Notes: generated by a model from the letters alone, not told the origin. A stretch of DNA of 25,219 nt from Nitrososphaerota archaeon (GCA_005877225.1 VBPK01000166.1:1-25219); one strand, 5' to 3'. Shown: positions 5,466 to 13,219, counted from the stretch's first letter. Translations and numbers: made by a program.

Positions 5466-6136
5466 TGTCGGAGGAGCCTCCCGTCGAGCCGGACCTCTCT
5501 GACCCCTGGAGGCATAGCGTCTGGCTCTACGGTTTGCGACTTCCTTTCAGTTTCGTCCTACTCGGTTGGATAACGTTCGCCCAAGCCCTCGCCCCGAGCT
5601 TCAGCCTTGAAATCTATCTCTACACGCTTCTAGCCTCTTTCTTCGGCCTCGTCATAGGTGCGCACTATATCGACGTCGCGACTAGCGAGAAGAAATTCTC
5701 CCCATACTTCAAGGTCCCGGGGCGACGAATGCTCTACACCGGAGCCGCCTTCGTTGTGCTGGGCGCATTGGTGGGAGTCTACATCTCCTCGAGATGGAAC
5801 GCCCTCTTTCTCATATTCGTAGGGATTGAGACTTTCGCGGCCATCGCTTACCCGAGAGAGAAACCAAGGTTTGCCCATTCGTACACGGCCTTCGCCGTCA
5901 CATGGGGCGCCATCCCCTTCCTTGCCTCATACTTCATCCAGGCAGGAACTCTCGGCCTGGTCGTCCTGGCGACCTCCATCTTCGTAGGCCTGAGCACCCT
6001 CATGATGCACCATCTGGCTATAATGACGAGGGAATCGAGCGATTGGCAGAATGCCATGTACCTTTTGACCCTGTACAGGTATGCTGTTTACTCAATCGGG
6101 TTGTTGTCCCTCGTGGGGCGGCTAGCCGTCCTCTGA
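5465..6136 (+). CDS. Polytopic membrane protein, possibly UbiA-like
   Basis: About 223 residues from the TTG at 5465, which is 27 nt downstream of the TATA-like element. The frame is open further upstream, but that part lies inside the methyltransferase gene and has no hydrophobic character. Seven hydrophobic helices can be drawn, starting near LRLPFSFVLLGW and ending at IGLLSLVGRLAVL. Two cytoplasmic-loop segments recall UbiA prenyltransferases: GAHYIDVATSEKKF after helix 2, where the D-rich motif would sit, and AYPREKPRF...WGAIPFLASYF later. The N-D-x3-D ligands themselves are not conserved, so this may be a divergent or inactive relative, or unrelated. Facing a UbiE-like methyltransferase makes a lipid or quinone link attractive but unproven. 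Confidence 0.65.
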   Translation: MSEEPPVEPDLSDPWRHSVWLYGLRLPFSFVLLGWITFAQALAPSFSLEIYLYTLLASFFGLVIGAHYIDVATSEKKFSPYFKVPGRRMLYTGAAFVVLGALVGVYISSRWNALFLIFVGIETFAAIAYPREKPRFAHSYTAFAVTWGAIPFLASYFIQAGTLGLVVLATSIFVGLSTLMMHHLAIMTRESSDWQNAMYLLTLYRYAVYSIGLLSLVGRLAVL

Positions 6137-6319
6137 CCAGTCCCTCTTGACCCACAGAAGCCTCTTGCAGCTGTGACATACGAGACCCTCGTAAGCGAGT
6201 CCCCTGCGATCTGTGACCGTCTCGACGGTATTCATCGTCCTGCCGCATTGCATGCAAGGCTTGGTGGAGCTGCCCTGCCTGACCTTCTCCCAATCCATCA
6301 TGTAGTATGTCCAGAACAT
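6122..6319 (-). CDS. Zinc-ribbon mini-protein
   Basis: 65 residues from the ATG at 6319. Two C-x2-C knuckles (CMQC and CHSC), spaced about 24 residues apart, make a classic single zinc ribbon; the rest is short and basic. The start is chosen on GGGAG five bases before the ATG. A TTG at 6346 would add nine residues. The gene is convergent with the membrane protein, overlapping it by 15 nt at the 3' ends. Function unknown; rubredoxin-like or transcription-factor-like zinc ribbons of this size are common in archaea. Confidence 0.65.
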   Translation of the reverse strand: MFWTYYMMDWEKVRQGSSTKPCMQCGRTMNTVETVTDRRGLAYEGLVCHSCKRLLWVKRDWSEDG

Positions 6320-6324
6320 GAGAT

Positions 6325-6329
6325 CTCCC
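6325..6329 (-). promoter_or_regulatory. Shine-Dalgarno for the zinc-ribbon mini-protein
   Basis: The minus strand reads GGGAG with a five-base spacer to the ATG at 6319, favouring that start over the TTG at 6346. Confidence 0.45.
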
Positions 6330-6405
6330 GCCCTGTCTATTCTCAACTCGAATTGGGAGAATTCGATCCCGGTAGAAAAGTGTGCCTCCGCTGGCGTGCG
6401 CGACA

Positions 6406-6414
6406 GTTAAAGAC
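6406..6414 (+). promoter_or_regulatory. TATA-like element before the acyl-CoA dehydrogenase
   Basis: CAGTTAAAG is the only AT-rich patch just before the conserved part of the dehydrogenase. Its centre lies about 30 nt before the TTG at 6440. It is a weak match to box A, used here to choose the start. Confidence 0.3.
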
Positions 6415-6439
6415 GGGTGATAATGGCCCTGTCTTTGGC

Positions 6440-7663
6440 TTGGAACCGCTATTCGAGAGTTCCGTGAAGGAGGTCTCCCGGCTCGTAGGACTGCAAGAGA
6501 AGGAACTCGCGCTGCTTGAGGTCGCAGACCGCGCGGCGAATGAACTCGTGGTCTCTGAGTTCGAGAAGTACATCGAGAGGAAGTTCAACGCCAAGGTTCC
6601 GGAGGTCCTGAGGAAGCACGACCTGATGGGGGTCCCGATCTCCGAGAGGTACGGGGGGCGAGGTGCGAGGCAGCTGCTTCAGTCCCTCTTCATGGAGAGG
6701 CTGGGGCAGTTGGGTCTCGGTGTCATCACCTTCGCGGACGTGCACCAATGCCTGGGGAGCCTCACGATCCAGGATTGGGGGAACGAGGAGCAGAAGAAGC
6801 GTTACCTCACCAGAGCGGCCAGTGGCGAAGCCATCCTCGCTTACGCTCTGACAGAGCCTGAGGCCGGAAGCGACCCCGTCTCCATCAAGACAACATACAC
6901 CAGGGACGGGAGCGGATTCAGGATAAGCGGCGAGAAGTATCTCATCTCCAATGGCTCCGTCGCGACCAACCTCATCGTCTTCGCTTATCCGCAGGGAATC
7001 CCGAGAGGACTCACCGCCTTCATTGTCGACAGCAAAGAAGATGGTTTCTCCGTCGACATGAAACTCGAAGAAAAGATGGGTCTCTTCACATCGGATACGG
7101 CGCTCCTCTCGTTCGACGGTGTCCGCATTCCGAAGGAAGACATGCTGGGGCAGGAGGGGAAAGGACTGCACGTCGCCTACTCTGCCCTCCTTAACGGGCG
7201 ACTCGGGGTCGCCTCAGGATGCTTAGGAGTGATGGAGGACTGCTTGAATCAGGTGAAGGAGAGGGCCACCACCAGGATGCAGCACGGGAAGATGATCGGG
7301 AAACACCAGCTGATCCAGAGGCACATCGCGACCATCGCCTCGAACCTCGAGTCTTCTCGTTGGCTCGTGTATCGTGCCGCACTGAAGAAGAGTGAGGCGG
7401 AGAAGAGCCCATCCGACCTGGGGCTCCGCCTCGAAGCAGACAGACAGACAGCGATTGCTAAGTATGTCTCTTCCAGGCTCGCGTTCGACTCGGCCGATAG
7501 AGCGGTGCAGGTCTTCGGAGGCTTCGGGTATTCGACGGTCTCGCCCGTCGCCAAGCATCTGGTTGACACCAGAGTCGCGAGGATCTACGAGGGTACGGAC
7601 GAAATAATGGAGCTGAAGATCGCCTCCAGCATCCTCGGGAAGGAATTCGAGGCTTACGGGTGA
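6440..7663 (+). CDS. Acyl-CoA dehydrogenase
   Basis: FAD-dependent alpha,beta-desaturation of an acyl-CoA, first step of beta-oxidation or of a branched-chain/aromatic acyl-CoA route. From the TTG at 6440 it is 407 residues, standard for the family. The frame is open back to 6173, but that stretch is antisense to the zinc-ribbon gene and lacks family character. Signature 1 is ALTEPEAGSDP (136-146). The C-terminal signature spans QVFGGFGYS to the end, with RIYEGTDEI containing the position of the catalytic base (E384). The arginine-containing FAD dimer segment precedes it. It overlaps the CoxG-like gene by 4 nt (GTGA). Substrate chain length cannot be read from the sequence. Confidence 0.93.
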   Translation: MEPLFESSVKEVSRLVGLQEKELALLEVADRAANELVVSEFEKYIERKFNAKVPEVLRKHDLMGVPISERYGGRGARQLLQSLFMERLGQLGLGVITFADVHQCLGSLTIQDWGNEEQKKRYLTRAASGEAILAYALTEPEAGSDPVSIKTTYTRDGSGFRISGEKYLISNGSVATNLIVFAYPQGIPRGLTAFIVDSKEDGFSVDMKLEEKMGLFTSDTALLSFDGVRIPKEDMLGQEGKGLHVAYSALLNGRLGVASGCLGVMEDCLNQVKERATTRMQHGKMIGKHQLIQRHIATIASNLESSRWLVYRAALKKSEAEKSPSDLGLRLEADRQTAIAKYVSSRLAFDSADRAVQVFGGFGYSTVSPVAKHLVDTRVARIYEGTDEIMELKIASSILGKEFEAYG

Positions 7664-8130
7664 AGGAGGGGGAAGAGGTGCAGCTCCATCTCACTGGTTC
7701 GACCACTATCAACGCGAAGAGGGAGAGAGTCTTTCAGCTGCTGACCGACCCCAACTTCATCGCTACCACCCTCCCCGACGCCGTGGAGGTCGCTGTCCTC
7801 GACAAGGAGAACCTCGAGGCGAAGATGAAGGTGAAGGTGGCCCTCATCTCGAGCAGTATCAAAGTCCGGCTTAAAGTCACAGACAGGGTGCCGCCTTCCA
7901 GCGCTAAGCTCCTGGCCGAGGGGTCGGGAAGCGGAAGCAACGTGAAGATTATCAGCACGTTCAGCCTGGAGGGGGACGGCACGACGACGAGGCTGAGCTG
8001 GGTCGCGGACGCCGAGATAACCGGCTTGATGGCGGGGCTTGGCTCGCTCGTCCTCAGAGGGTTTGCGGAGAAGAAGGTGGGTGAGATCTTCGCCGGGATT
8101 ACGAAGGGTATCGAAGGGGCAGGCCGGTAA
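7660..8130 (+). CDS. CoxG/SRPBCC-family protein
   Basis: 156 residues with a GTG start overlapping the dehydrogenase stop (GTGA). The pattern is that of carbon-monoxide-dehydrogenase subunit G and the wider START/SRPBCC fold: a first strand (HLTGSTTINAKRERVFQLLTD), the near-invariant small helix then LPDAVEV, alternating strands with AEGSGSGSNVKIIS, a WVADAEITG strand and a long C-terminal helix (GLMAGLGSLVLRGFAEKKVGEIF). Such domains bind hydrophobic ligands, or in Cox systems help anchor or mature the enzyme. No CO dehydrogenase genes are in view. Here it probably serves the acyl-CoA dehydrogenase operon, but that is inference. Confidence 0.85.
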   Translation: MKEGEEVQLHLTGSTTINAKRERVFQLLTDPNFIATTLPDAVEVAVLDKENLEAKMKVKVALISSSIKVRLKVTDRVPPSSAKLLAEGSGSGSNVKIISTFSLEGDGTTTRLSWVADAEITGLMAGLGSLVLRGFAEKKVGEIFAGITKGIEGAGR

Positions 8131-9365
8131 TGACCAATCTGACCGACGCTACCTTCGAGAGGGCCATCGAGGTTTTGAAATCCAACTCCTCGAAGTGGGG
8201 TATCAAGGCCTCAGCCTCCTACTACAACCAGGTCTGGGCGAGAGACTCGTTCATCTCATTTCTAGGCTCGAACATGCTCGAGGATGTACTTCTCCTCGGT
8301 ACCTGCAGGAAGACAATCGATACCCTGGCTAAGACCAGGTCGCCTCTGGGGCAGATTGCCGACTTTTACAATCCCGATGAGGAGCGAGCGGAGTTTGGCT
8401 TCTCGGGGGCGACGGACTCGTCAAGCTGGTACATAATCGGTCTTCTGAACCTCTTCCACTACACCGAGTCTCGGAGCCTCCTGGGAGAACCGCTGGATGC
8501 TGCCCTCGATGCGTACCGGTGGCTCAGGTATCAGGACGCGAACAATACCTGGCTGATTGATAGTCCCCCAGGCGCCGACTGGATGGACGCAGCGATAAGA
8601 AGGACGGGAAAGACGCTCTACAACAACATACTCTTCCTGATGGCGACGCGAGCCGTAAACCATCTCTGCGATCTCTCGGGAAAGAAAGTCGGTCGTCCTC
8701 TCCGCTTGGACGAGGAGGCGCTCAGTCGGCGTCTTTCGGAGGTCTTCCTCCCCTCGAAGGAGAATTGGAGGGAGATCGAGAAGTATTGGCCCTACCTCGC
8801 TTCCAGAGTTAGGGAAGATCCAACAGAGCCACAGGTCGGCTATTACGCGCATTTCGTCTCTTTCTCGAAGATCGACAGGCACTTCGACACTCTCTCGAAC
8901 CTTCTATGCGTCCTTGCAGAAGTCGCCTCCGTGAAGCTCAGAGGCTCCTTAATCCAGACCATCAAGTCCAGGGGGCTGGCCACGCCGTATCCCGTAAGGG
9001 TACTCGACCCCCCTTACCAGGAAGGCGACGACGCCTTCGACGTCGAGTTCAACAAGAAGATTCCACCGCAGCATAGGAGCAACCCCTACGATTACCACAA
9101 CGGCGCGGTCTGGCCGTTCGTCGGAGGTTTCTACGTAGTCTCCCTCCAGAGGTCCGGGGACGATGCCGCGACCTCGGAGTTGCTAAACCTCGCCAGGGCA
9201 AACAGCGTCTTTCGACCAAACGAGAGCACCGGCTTCAACGAATGGTTGAACGGAAAGTCTGGCGAACCCCTCGGCCAGATCGGGCAATCCTGGAGCGCCG
9301 GGACCTACATCGCCGCCTACCTCTCTTCGAATGGGAAGGACCCCTTCAGGTTCGTGAATCCCTGA
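8130..9365 (+). CDS. Six-hairpin glycosidase-like protein (GH100/GH133/GH63-like)
   Basis: 411 residues; the ATG shares one base with the upstream TAA (TAATG). The alpha/alpha6-toroid landmarks are present: YYNQVWARDSF (31-41), the W-x-RD loop typical of amylo-1,6-glucosidase, invertase and trehalase-like toroids; DWMDAA mid-protein; NPYDYHNGAVWPFVGGFYV, the H-N-x-x-x-WP motif; and near the end FNEWLNGKSGEPLGQIGQSWSAGTYI with a conserved-looking Glu. These match debranching-type or neutral-invertase-type glycoside hydrolases. The linkage and sugar are uncertain. No signal peptide, so probably cytoplasmic. It is the last gene of the dehydrogenase-CoxG operon, an odd companion for acyl-CoA metabolism. 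Confidence 0.8.
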   Translation: MTNLTDATFERAIEVLKSNSSKWGIKASASYYNQVWARDSFISFLGSNMLEDVLLLGTCRKTIDTLAKTRSPLGQIADFYNPDEERAEFGFSGATDSSSWYIIGLLNLFHYTESRSLLGEPLDAALDAYRWLRYQDANNTWLIDSPPGADWMDAAIRRTGKTLYNNILFLMATRAVNHLCDLSGKKVGRPLRLDEEALSRRLSEVFLPSKENWREIEKYWPYLASRVREDPTEPQVGYYAHFVSFSKIDRHFDTLSNLLCVLAEVASVKLRGSLIQTIKSRGLATPYPVRVLDPPYQEGDDAFDVEFNKKIPPQHRSNPYDYHNGAVWPFVGGFYVVSLQRSGDDAATSELLNLARANSVFRPNESTGFNEWLNGKSGEPLGQIGQSWSAGTYIAAYLSSNGKDPFRFVNP

Positions 9366-9388
9366 TGCGGGAGGGCTCCTCTCGCTCT

Positions 9389-9402
9389 CTCTCCCGGGAG
9401 AG
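9389..9402. repeat. Perfect 14-nt palindrome in an intergenic gap
   Basis: CTCTCCCGGGAGAG, without a loop, lies between the glycosidase stop and the phosphoesterase ATG. It could be an operator half-site pair for a dimeric regulator or a weak hairpin. There is no T-tract after it, so terminator function is not supported. Confidence 0.45.
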
Positions 9403-9458
9403 CAGTCGCGAAGAATCGATTCTGGGGGGATCCCTGTCGGACAGGTTGAGAGGAACAC

Positions 9459-10409
9459 ATGAGCAAGAGAGTCTTCTTCGTTAGCGACCTTCACGGGTCA
9501 GAGAAGTGCTTCCGTAAGTTCATCAACGCAGCCAAGTTCTACAAGGCGGACACCCTGATTCTGGGCGGGGACATCACGGGAAAGGTGCTGGTGCCCATCG
9601 TTGAGAAGAATGACGGAACCTTCTCCCTCTCGCTCTTCGGCAAGGAGACCACGGCGACGAAGGACTCGCTGGGAGAATACCAGAAGATGCTTAGAGACGC
9701 AGGCCAGTACTGCTTCATCGCAACCGAAGCCCAGATGACCGAGCTGACCGCCGACAAGACGAAAGTCGAGAAGATATTCTGCGAGTGCATGTTGTCTGTG
9801 TTGAGTGGCTGGGTATCCCTCGCCAGCGAGCGCCTCCGAGGAACGGAGGTGAAATGCTACATCTCCCCCGGCAACGACGACAGGTTCGAGATAGACGGCA
9901 TCCTCAAAGACGATGGGCCGACGGTAATCAACCCCGAAAACAGGGTTGTCGAGATAGGGGACTACGAGATGATAACGCTCGGCTTCGCCAACCCGACACC
10001 CTGGAGGTCTCCCAGGGAGGTTCCCGACGATGAGCTAGGCCAGATGATAGAATCCCTGGCGGGTCAGCTGGAGGATCCGGGCAGAAGCATCTTCAACCTC
10101 CACGTTCCGCCCCACGGGACAGAGATCGACAGGGCGCCGGCCGTCGACGAGGAATTCCGTTATGTCAAGCAGGGGGTGGGCGCAGTGAAGATGATCTCGG
10201 CTGGGAGCGCAGCCGTCAGGTCTTCGATCGAGAAGCACCAGCCCCTCGTGGGGTTACACGGTCACATACACGAGTCGAAGGGGTTCGTCAAGATCGGGAG
10301 GACGCTCTGCCTGAACCCGGGGAGCGAGTATTCAGACGGGATCCTGAGAGGCGCTCTCCTGAATCTTGAGGGGGCTCGCGTCAAGGAGTTCCTCCTCACG
10401 AGCGGCTAG
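9459..10409 (+). CDS. Calcineurin-like metallophosphoesterase
   Basis: 316 residues from an ATG preceded by GAGAGG. The dimetal site motifs appear in order: D10-x-H12 (SDLHG), GGD (D38 in LGGDITG), a GN-D-D block (PGNDDR), H in NLHVPPHGT, and GHIH in GLHGHIHES, followed by LNPGSEYS, all typical of calcineurin-like phosphoesterases. The usual GNH-D/E motif reads GNDD here, so the histidine that stabilises the transition state in many members is replaced by Asp. A cysteine-containing helical insert of about 90 residues (IEKND to LSGWVSL) sits between the second and third motifs. Substrate unknown. It may be co-transcribed with the glycosidase, 93 nt upstream. Confidence 0.88.
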   Translation: MSKRVFFVSDLHGSEKCFRKFINAAKFYKADTLILGGDITGKVLVPIVEKNDGTFSLSLFGKETTATKDSLGEYQKMLRDAGQYCFIATEAQMTELTADKTKVEKIFCECMLSVLSGWVSLASERLRGTEVKCYISPGNDDRFEIDGILKDDGPTVINPENRVVEIGDYEMITLGFANPTPWRSPREVPDDELGQMIESLAGQLEDPGRSIFNLHVPPHGTEIDRAPAVDEEFRYVKQGVGAVKMISAGSAAVRSSIEKHQPLVGLHGHIHESKGFVKIGRTLCLNPGSEYSDGILRGALLNLEGARVKEFLLTSG

Positions 10410-10442
10410 TCTGAAGACTCGCACCGAGGCAGCACCCTTTCC

Positions 10443-10466
10443 TGAATCAGTAGGACACGAGATTCA
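10443..10466. terminator. Weak hairpin at a convergent junction
   Basis: TGAATC at 10443-10448 pairs with GATTCA at 10461-10466 around a 12-nt loop, in the 58-nt space between the convergent phosphoesterase and helicase genes. The stem is only six pairs and no T-run follows in either direction. The location fits a bidirectional 3'-end signal; the structure alone is weak. Confidence 0.25.
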
Positions 10467-10467
10467 T

Positions 10468-12033
10468 TCAGTCGACGAAATCAAGAAGTGTCGGGTTGCG
10501 AGTCGGTCTCCTTCGAGGCTTCTTCCCTTCCTCGCCCGGAGCGGAGACCAACCTCCTCATCCTGTTCTCCTTGAAGATGCTGCTGTAGTAGTACGACTCA
10601 TCGATGGTCCCTTCCGCTAGGAGTATCACGACCCTGCCCTCCGCCGTCCTCCCGGTCCTTCCGCGTCTCTGTATGGACCTGATTTCGGAGGGGACCGCTT
10701 CGTAGAAGACGACAAGGTCGACATCCGGGACGTGCAGCCCCTCCTCCCCGATGCTACTGCTTACCAGTATGGGGAATCTGCCCTCCCTGAACATCTCGAG
10801 CCTCTCCGTCTGGAGGCGCTGGTCCATCCCCTTGTCTCCGGCTCTGTCGGCTTGACCGACGAAGCGGCGCGCATCGAGGTTCGCCGCATCAAGCCTCTCG
10901 ATGATGCTATCGATCGTGTCCCTGTACTGTGTAAAGACTATCACCTTCGAGTCCTTCTTCTTCCCGAGCTGGTCGATGATGACCGAGACGAGCCTCTCGA
11001 GCTTTGGATGAGTGACTCCTCTTATCTTCTTCGCCTCCTCCTCGATTCTCGTCCATCGGGGGTCCTTCAACAGGTATACCGTCGCCCTCCCCCGCTCAGT
11101 CTTCTCCCTCAGCCTCTCGAGGTACTTCGAGAGAGACGATGCCCCCTGGGTCTCGAGCACCTCGAGGGCATGGAGTATAATGACGGCCTGGGCCTGGTTG
11201 ATTATTGAGCCGAAGATGTACCCCCTCTGTCCTCCCTTCGCCTGCGCCTCCCTCAGCCTCCCCGAGATCGTGATCCTGTCCTCGAGCAGCATCTTCTTCG
11301 AGACCCTATCTCCTCTCAAGAAGCCGGCGTTCCGTAGCCGGGTTATCTTCTCGTTGAAGATCTCGCGAATCCGCGAGATCGTCTCCTGATACTCCTTCGG
11401 GAGGGGAACCCTGATCGCCTCGGTCGCGGTTCTCTCGACGTAGGGACGGACGTCTTGGTCCTCCTCGCTTCTCGATTCGACCCTGTCGATGTAGAGGTTC
11501 CTCTTTATCTCTTGGACCTTCTCTCTTGAGCCACCGGGAGAGGCGGTTAGCCCCAGAATCAGGGGGTGCTCGGCCTCCTCGGCATAGCGTTTTGCGAGCT
11601 GGGTGTAGGAGTAGTCCCTCACGGACCTGTGAGCTTCGTCGAAGACAGCGAGCACAAGCTCCCTGAGCGATACGCGTCGATTCTTCACGTCGTTGAAGAC
11701 AGTCTGCGGCGTTGCGAAGAGCAGTTTCGCTGAGGCCCAGAGCTCCGTCCTCTCGGTCGGCCCCGTCGCGCCCGTCAGGACCGCGAGTTGTCTCGGGGGG
11801 AGGGCGAAATGGGCCCTGAAGCTCTCGTAATGCTGGAGGGTCAGAGGCTTGGTTGGAGCCATCACTAGCACCTTCCCCTCCGGAAACTTCTCGAGCCTGG
11901 AGGCGGCGACGAGTATCGCGATCATCGTCTTCCCCAATCCTGTCGGCAGGACTACGAGCGTGTTCGAAGCTGTAGCCGTCTCTGCGATCCTTCTCTGGTA
12001 TTCTCGGGGCTCGAAACCGCCGGTGAGCATCAT
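10468..12033 (-). CDS. Hef/FANCM-family SF2 DNA helicase (helicase module only)
   Basis: 521 residues with all SF2 motifs: Walker A LPTGLGKT (K35), motif Ia MAPTKPL, DEAH at 132-135 (VFDEAHR), TAS at 163-165 (LGLTASPGG), VIVFTQYR (motif IV), SSSIGEEGLHVPDVD (motif V) and IQRRGRTGR (motif VI). The GLTASPG and QRRGRTGR wording, plus the helical insert between the RecA lobes (about 200-330), is that of Hef/FANCM/Mph1 helicases that remodel stalled forks. Euryarchaeal Hef continues into an XPF-type nuclease; this protein ends shortly after the helicase with a basic tail and TLLDFVD, which resembles a degenerate PCNA-interacting peptide. Start: first of two adjacent ATGs; the TATA-like box at 12061-12068 supports a short leader. 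Confidence 0.92.
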   Translation of the reverse strand: MMLTGGFEPREYQRRIAETATASNTLVVLPTGLGKTMIAILVAASRLEKFPEGKVLVMAPTKPLTLQHYESFRAHFALPPRQLAVLTGATGPTERTELWASAKLLFATPQTVFNDVKNRRVSLRELVLAVFDEAHRSVRDYSYTQLAKRYAEEAEHPLILGLTASPGGSREKVQEIKRNLYIDRVESRSEEDQDVRPYVERTATEAIRVPLPKEYQETISRIREIFNEKITRLRNAGFLRGDRVSKKMLLEDRITISGRLREAQAKGGQRGYIFGSIINQAQAVIILHALEVLETQGASSLSKYLERLREKTERGRATVYLLKDPRWTRIEEEAKKIRGVTHPKLERLVSVIIDQLGKKKDSKVIVFTQYRDTIDSIIERLDAANLDARRFVGQADRAGDKGMDQRLQTERLEMFREGRFPILVSSSIGEEGLHVPDVDLVVFYEAVPSEIRSIQRRGRTGRTAEGRVVILLAEGTIDESYYYSSIFKENRMRRLVSAPGEEGKKPRRRPTRNPTLLDFVD

Positions 12034-12060
12034 CTAGGTGCCAGAGTCTGGAGCGAGTGG

Positions 12061-12068
12061 ATTATAAC
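12061..12068 (-). promoter_or_regulatory. TATA-like box of the helicase gene
   Basis: ATTATAAC on the plus strand reads GTTATAAT on the minus. Its centre is about 31 nt before the helicase ATG at 12033, giving a leader of a few bases. The opposite threonine operon appears to use a separate element nearer its own start. Confidence 0.5.
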
Positions 12069-12118
12069 GGTGAAGCGAGCGTCGCCGTTCGTTCGCTTGG
12101 ACGACACGTCCATACGTG

Positions 12119-12125
12119 TTTTTAG
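12119..12125 (+). promoter_or_regulatory. Possible promoter of the threonine operon
   Basis: The T-rich patch TTTTTAG is the most AT-rich sequence between the helicase and asd. A transcript would start near 12148, leaving room for the GGAG at 12152-12155 before the TTG. It is a weak box A match. Confidence 0.3.
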
Positions 12126-12151
12126 TCGTCTAGACCGAACCCGCTGGCCGT

Positions 12152-12155
12152 GGAG
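12152..12155 (+). promoter_or_regulatory. Shine-Dalgarno deciding the asd TTG start
   Basis: GGAG with the five-base spacer AAAGC precedes the TTG at 12161, supporting this non-ATG start. Confidence 0.5.
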
Positions 12156-12160
12156 AAAGC

Positions 12161-13219
12161 TTGAGCAAAAAGAGCGTCGCGGTACTCGCAGCGACCGGTA
12201 TGGTCGGGCAGCGATACGTCAGCATGCTCTCCGACCATCCCCTCTTCGAGGTCACGACTGTCACGGGCCACGAGAGCGCCGGGAAGAAGTATCGAGAGGC
12301 CCTGAAGTCACGCGGAGATCTTCGCATCAGCGAGGAGGTAGGCAACCTCGTGGTAAAGGCAACGAAACCGGAAGCAATCGACGCGGAGTTGGTCTTCTCA
12401 CCCCTCCCCACCGAGGCTGCTAGCGCCCTCGAGCCTCGGTTCGCCAAGCGCGGCCTCAGGGTCGTCACTGACGCGAGTCCTCACAGGATGGAGGAGGACG
12501 TCCCTCTCATCATCCCCGAGGTCAACCCAGAGCATCTCGACCTCATCGAGTGGCAGCGTAGAAGGAGAAGGTGGAGTGGTTTTCTCGTCGCGACGCCAAA
12601 CTGCACCGCCGCCGGGCTGACTCTTCTTCTGAAGCCCCTCGCGGATACCCTGACGCTGAGGCGCGTAATCGTGAGCACGATGCAGGCCGTCTCCGGTGCT
12701 GGTTATCCGGGCGTGCCGTCCCTCGACATAATCGACAACGTGGTCCCCTACATCAAGGACGAGGAGGAGAAGATGGAGAAGGAACCCGCGAAGATGCTCG
12801 GTTCGGTCGGGAAGGGAGGCATCCGCCCCTCGAAGATTCAGATCAGCGCAATGTGTCACCGGGTCGCCACGACCGACGGCCACCTGGAATCCGCATACAT
12901 CGAGACCGAGGAGAGGGTCGACCTCGATGAAATTCGAGCGGCGCTCAGTGGGTTCCGAGGCCTACCGCAGGAGTTACGTCTCCCGACCGCCCCCTCGAAT
13001 CCTATCATCGTGATGGAGCAGGAGGATAGGCCTCAGGTCAAGCTGGACAGGTACGCAGGCGACGTTCAGGGGATGAGCGTCGTCGCGGGGAGGATTCGGA
13101 GGGGACTTGACAACAGGTCCTTTCGACTCACCTTTCTCTCCCACAATACCATACGGGGCGCCGCCGGTTCGACGATCCTCGCCGCAGAGCTAATGCAGAG
13201 CAAGGGATTGCTTGACTGA
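12161..13219 (+). CDS. asd: Aspartate-semialdehyde dehydrogenase (archaeal/fungal type)
   Basis: Reduces aspartyl-4-phosphate to aspartate semialdehyde with NAD(P)H, the shared step of threonine, methionine and lysine synthesis. 352 residues from the TTG at 12161. The nucleotide-binding loop AATGMVGQRY opens the protein. The catalytic cysteine is C148 in TPNCTAAG, and the R-V-x4-DGH block (R234, H241) supplies substrate-binding and general-base residues. The length and the NPEH and SPHR segments match the archaeal/fungal subclass rather than the classical bacterial one. First gene of the threonine operon; its stop overlaps the start of hom by 8 nt. Confidence 0.96.
   Translation: MSKKSVAVLAATGMVGQRYVSMLSDHPLFEVTTVTGHESAGKKYREALKSRGDLRISEEVGNLVVKATKPEAIDAELVFSPLPTEAASALEPRFAKRGLRVVTDASPHRMEEDVPLIIPEVNPEHLDLIEWQRRRRRWSGFLVATPNCTAAGLTLLLKPLADTLTLRRVIVSTMQAVSGAGYPGVPSLDIIDNVVPYIKDEEEKMEKEPAKMLGSVGKGGIRPSKIQISAMCHRVATTDGHLESAYIETEERVDLDEIRAALSGFRGLPQELRLPTAPSNPIIVMEQEDRPQVKLDRYAGDVQGMSVVAGRIRRGLDNRSFRLTFLSHNTIRGAAGSTILAAELMQSKGLLD

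Noticed and set aside
6173..6439. N-terminal extension of the acyl-CoA dehydrogenase.
   Set aside because: It overlaps the zinc-ribbon gene on the other strand, exceeds the family length by about 90 residues and shows no dehydrogenase motif.
8421..8882. A 153-codon minus-strand frame inside the glycosidase.
   Set aside because: The plus strand shows continuous toroid-glycosidase motifs; the antisense frame is a GC-rich shadow.
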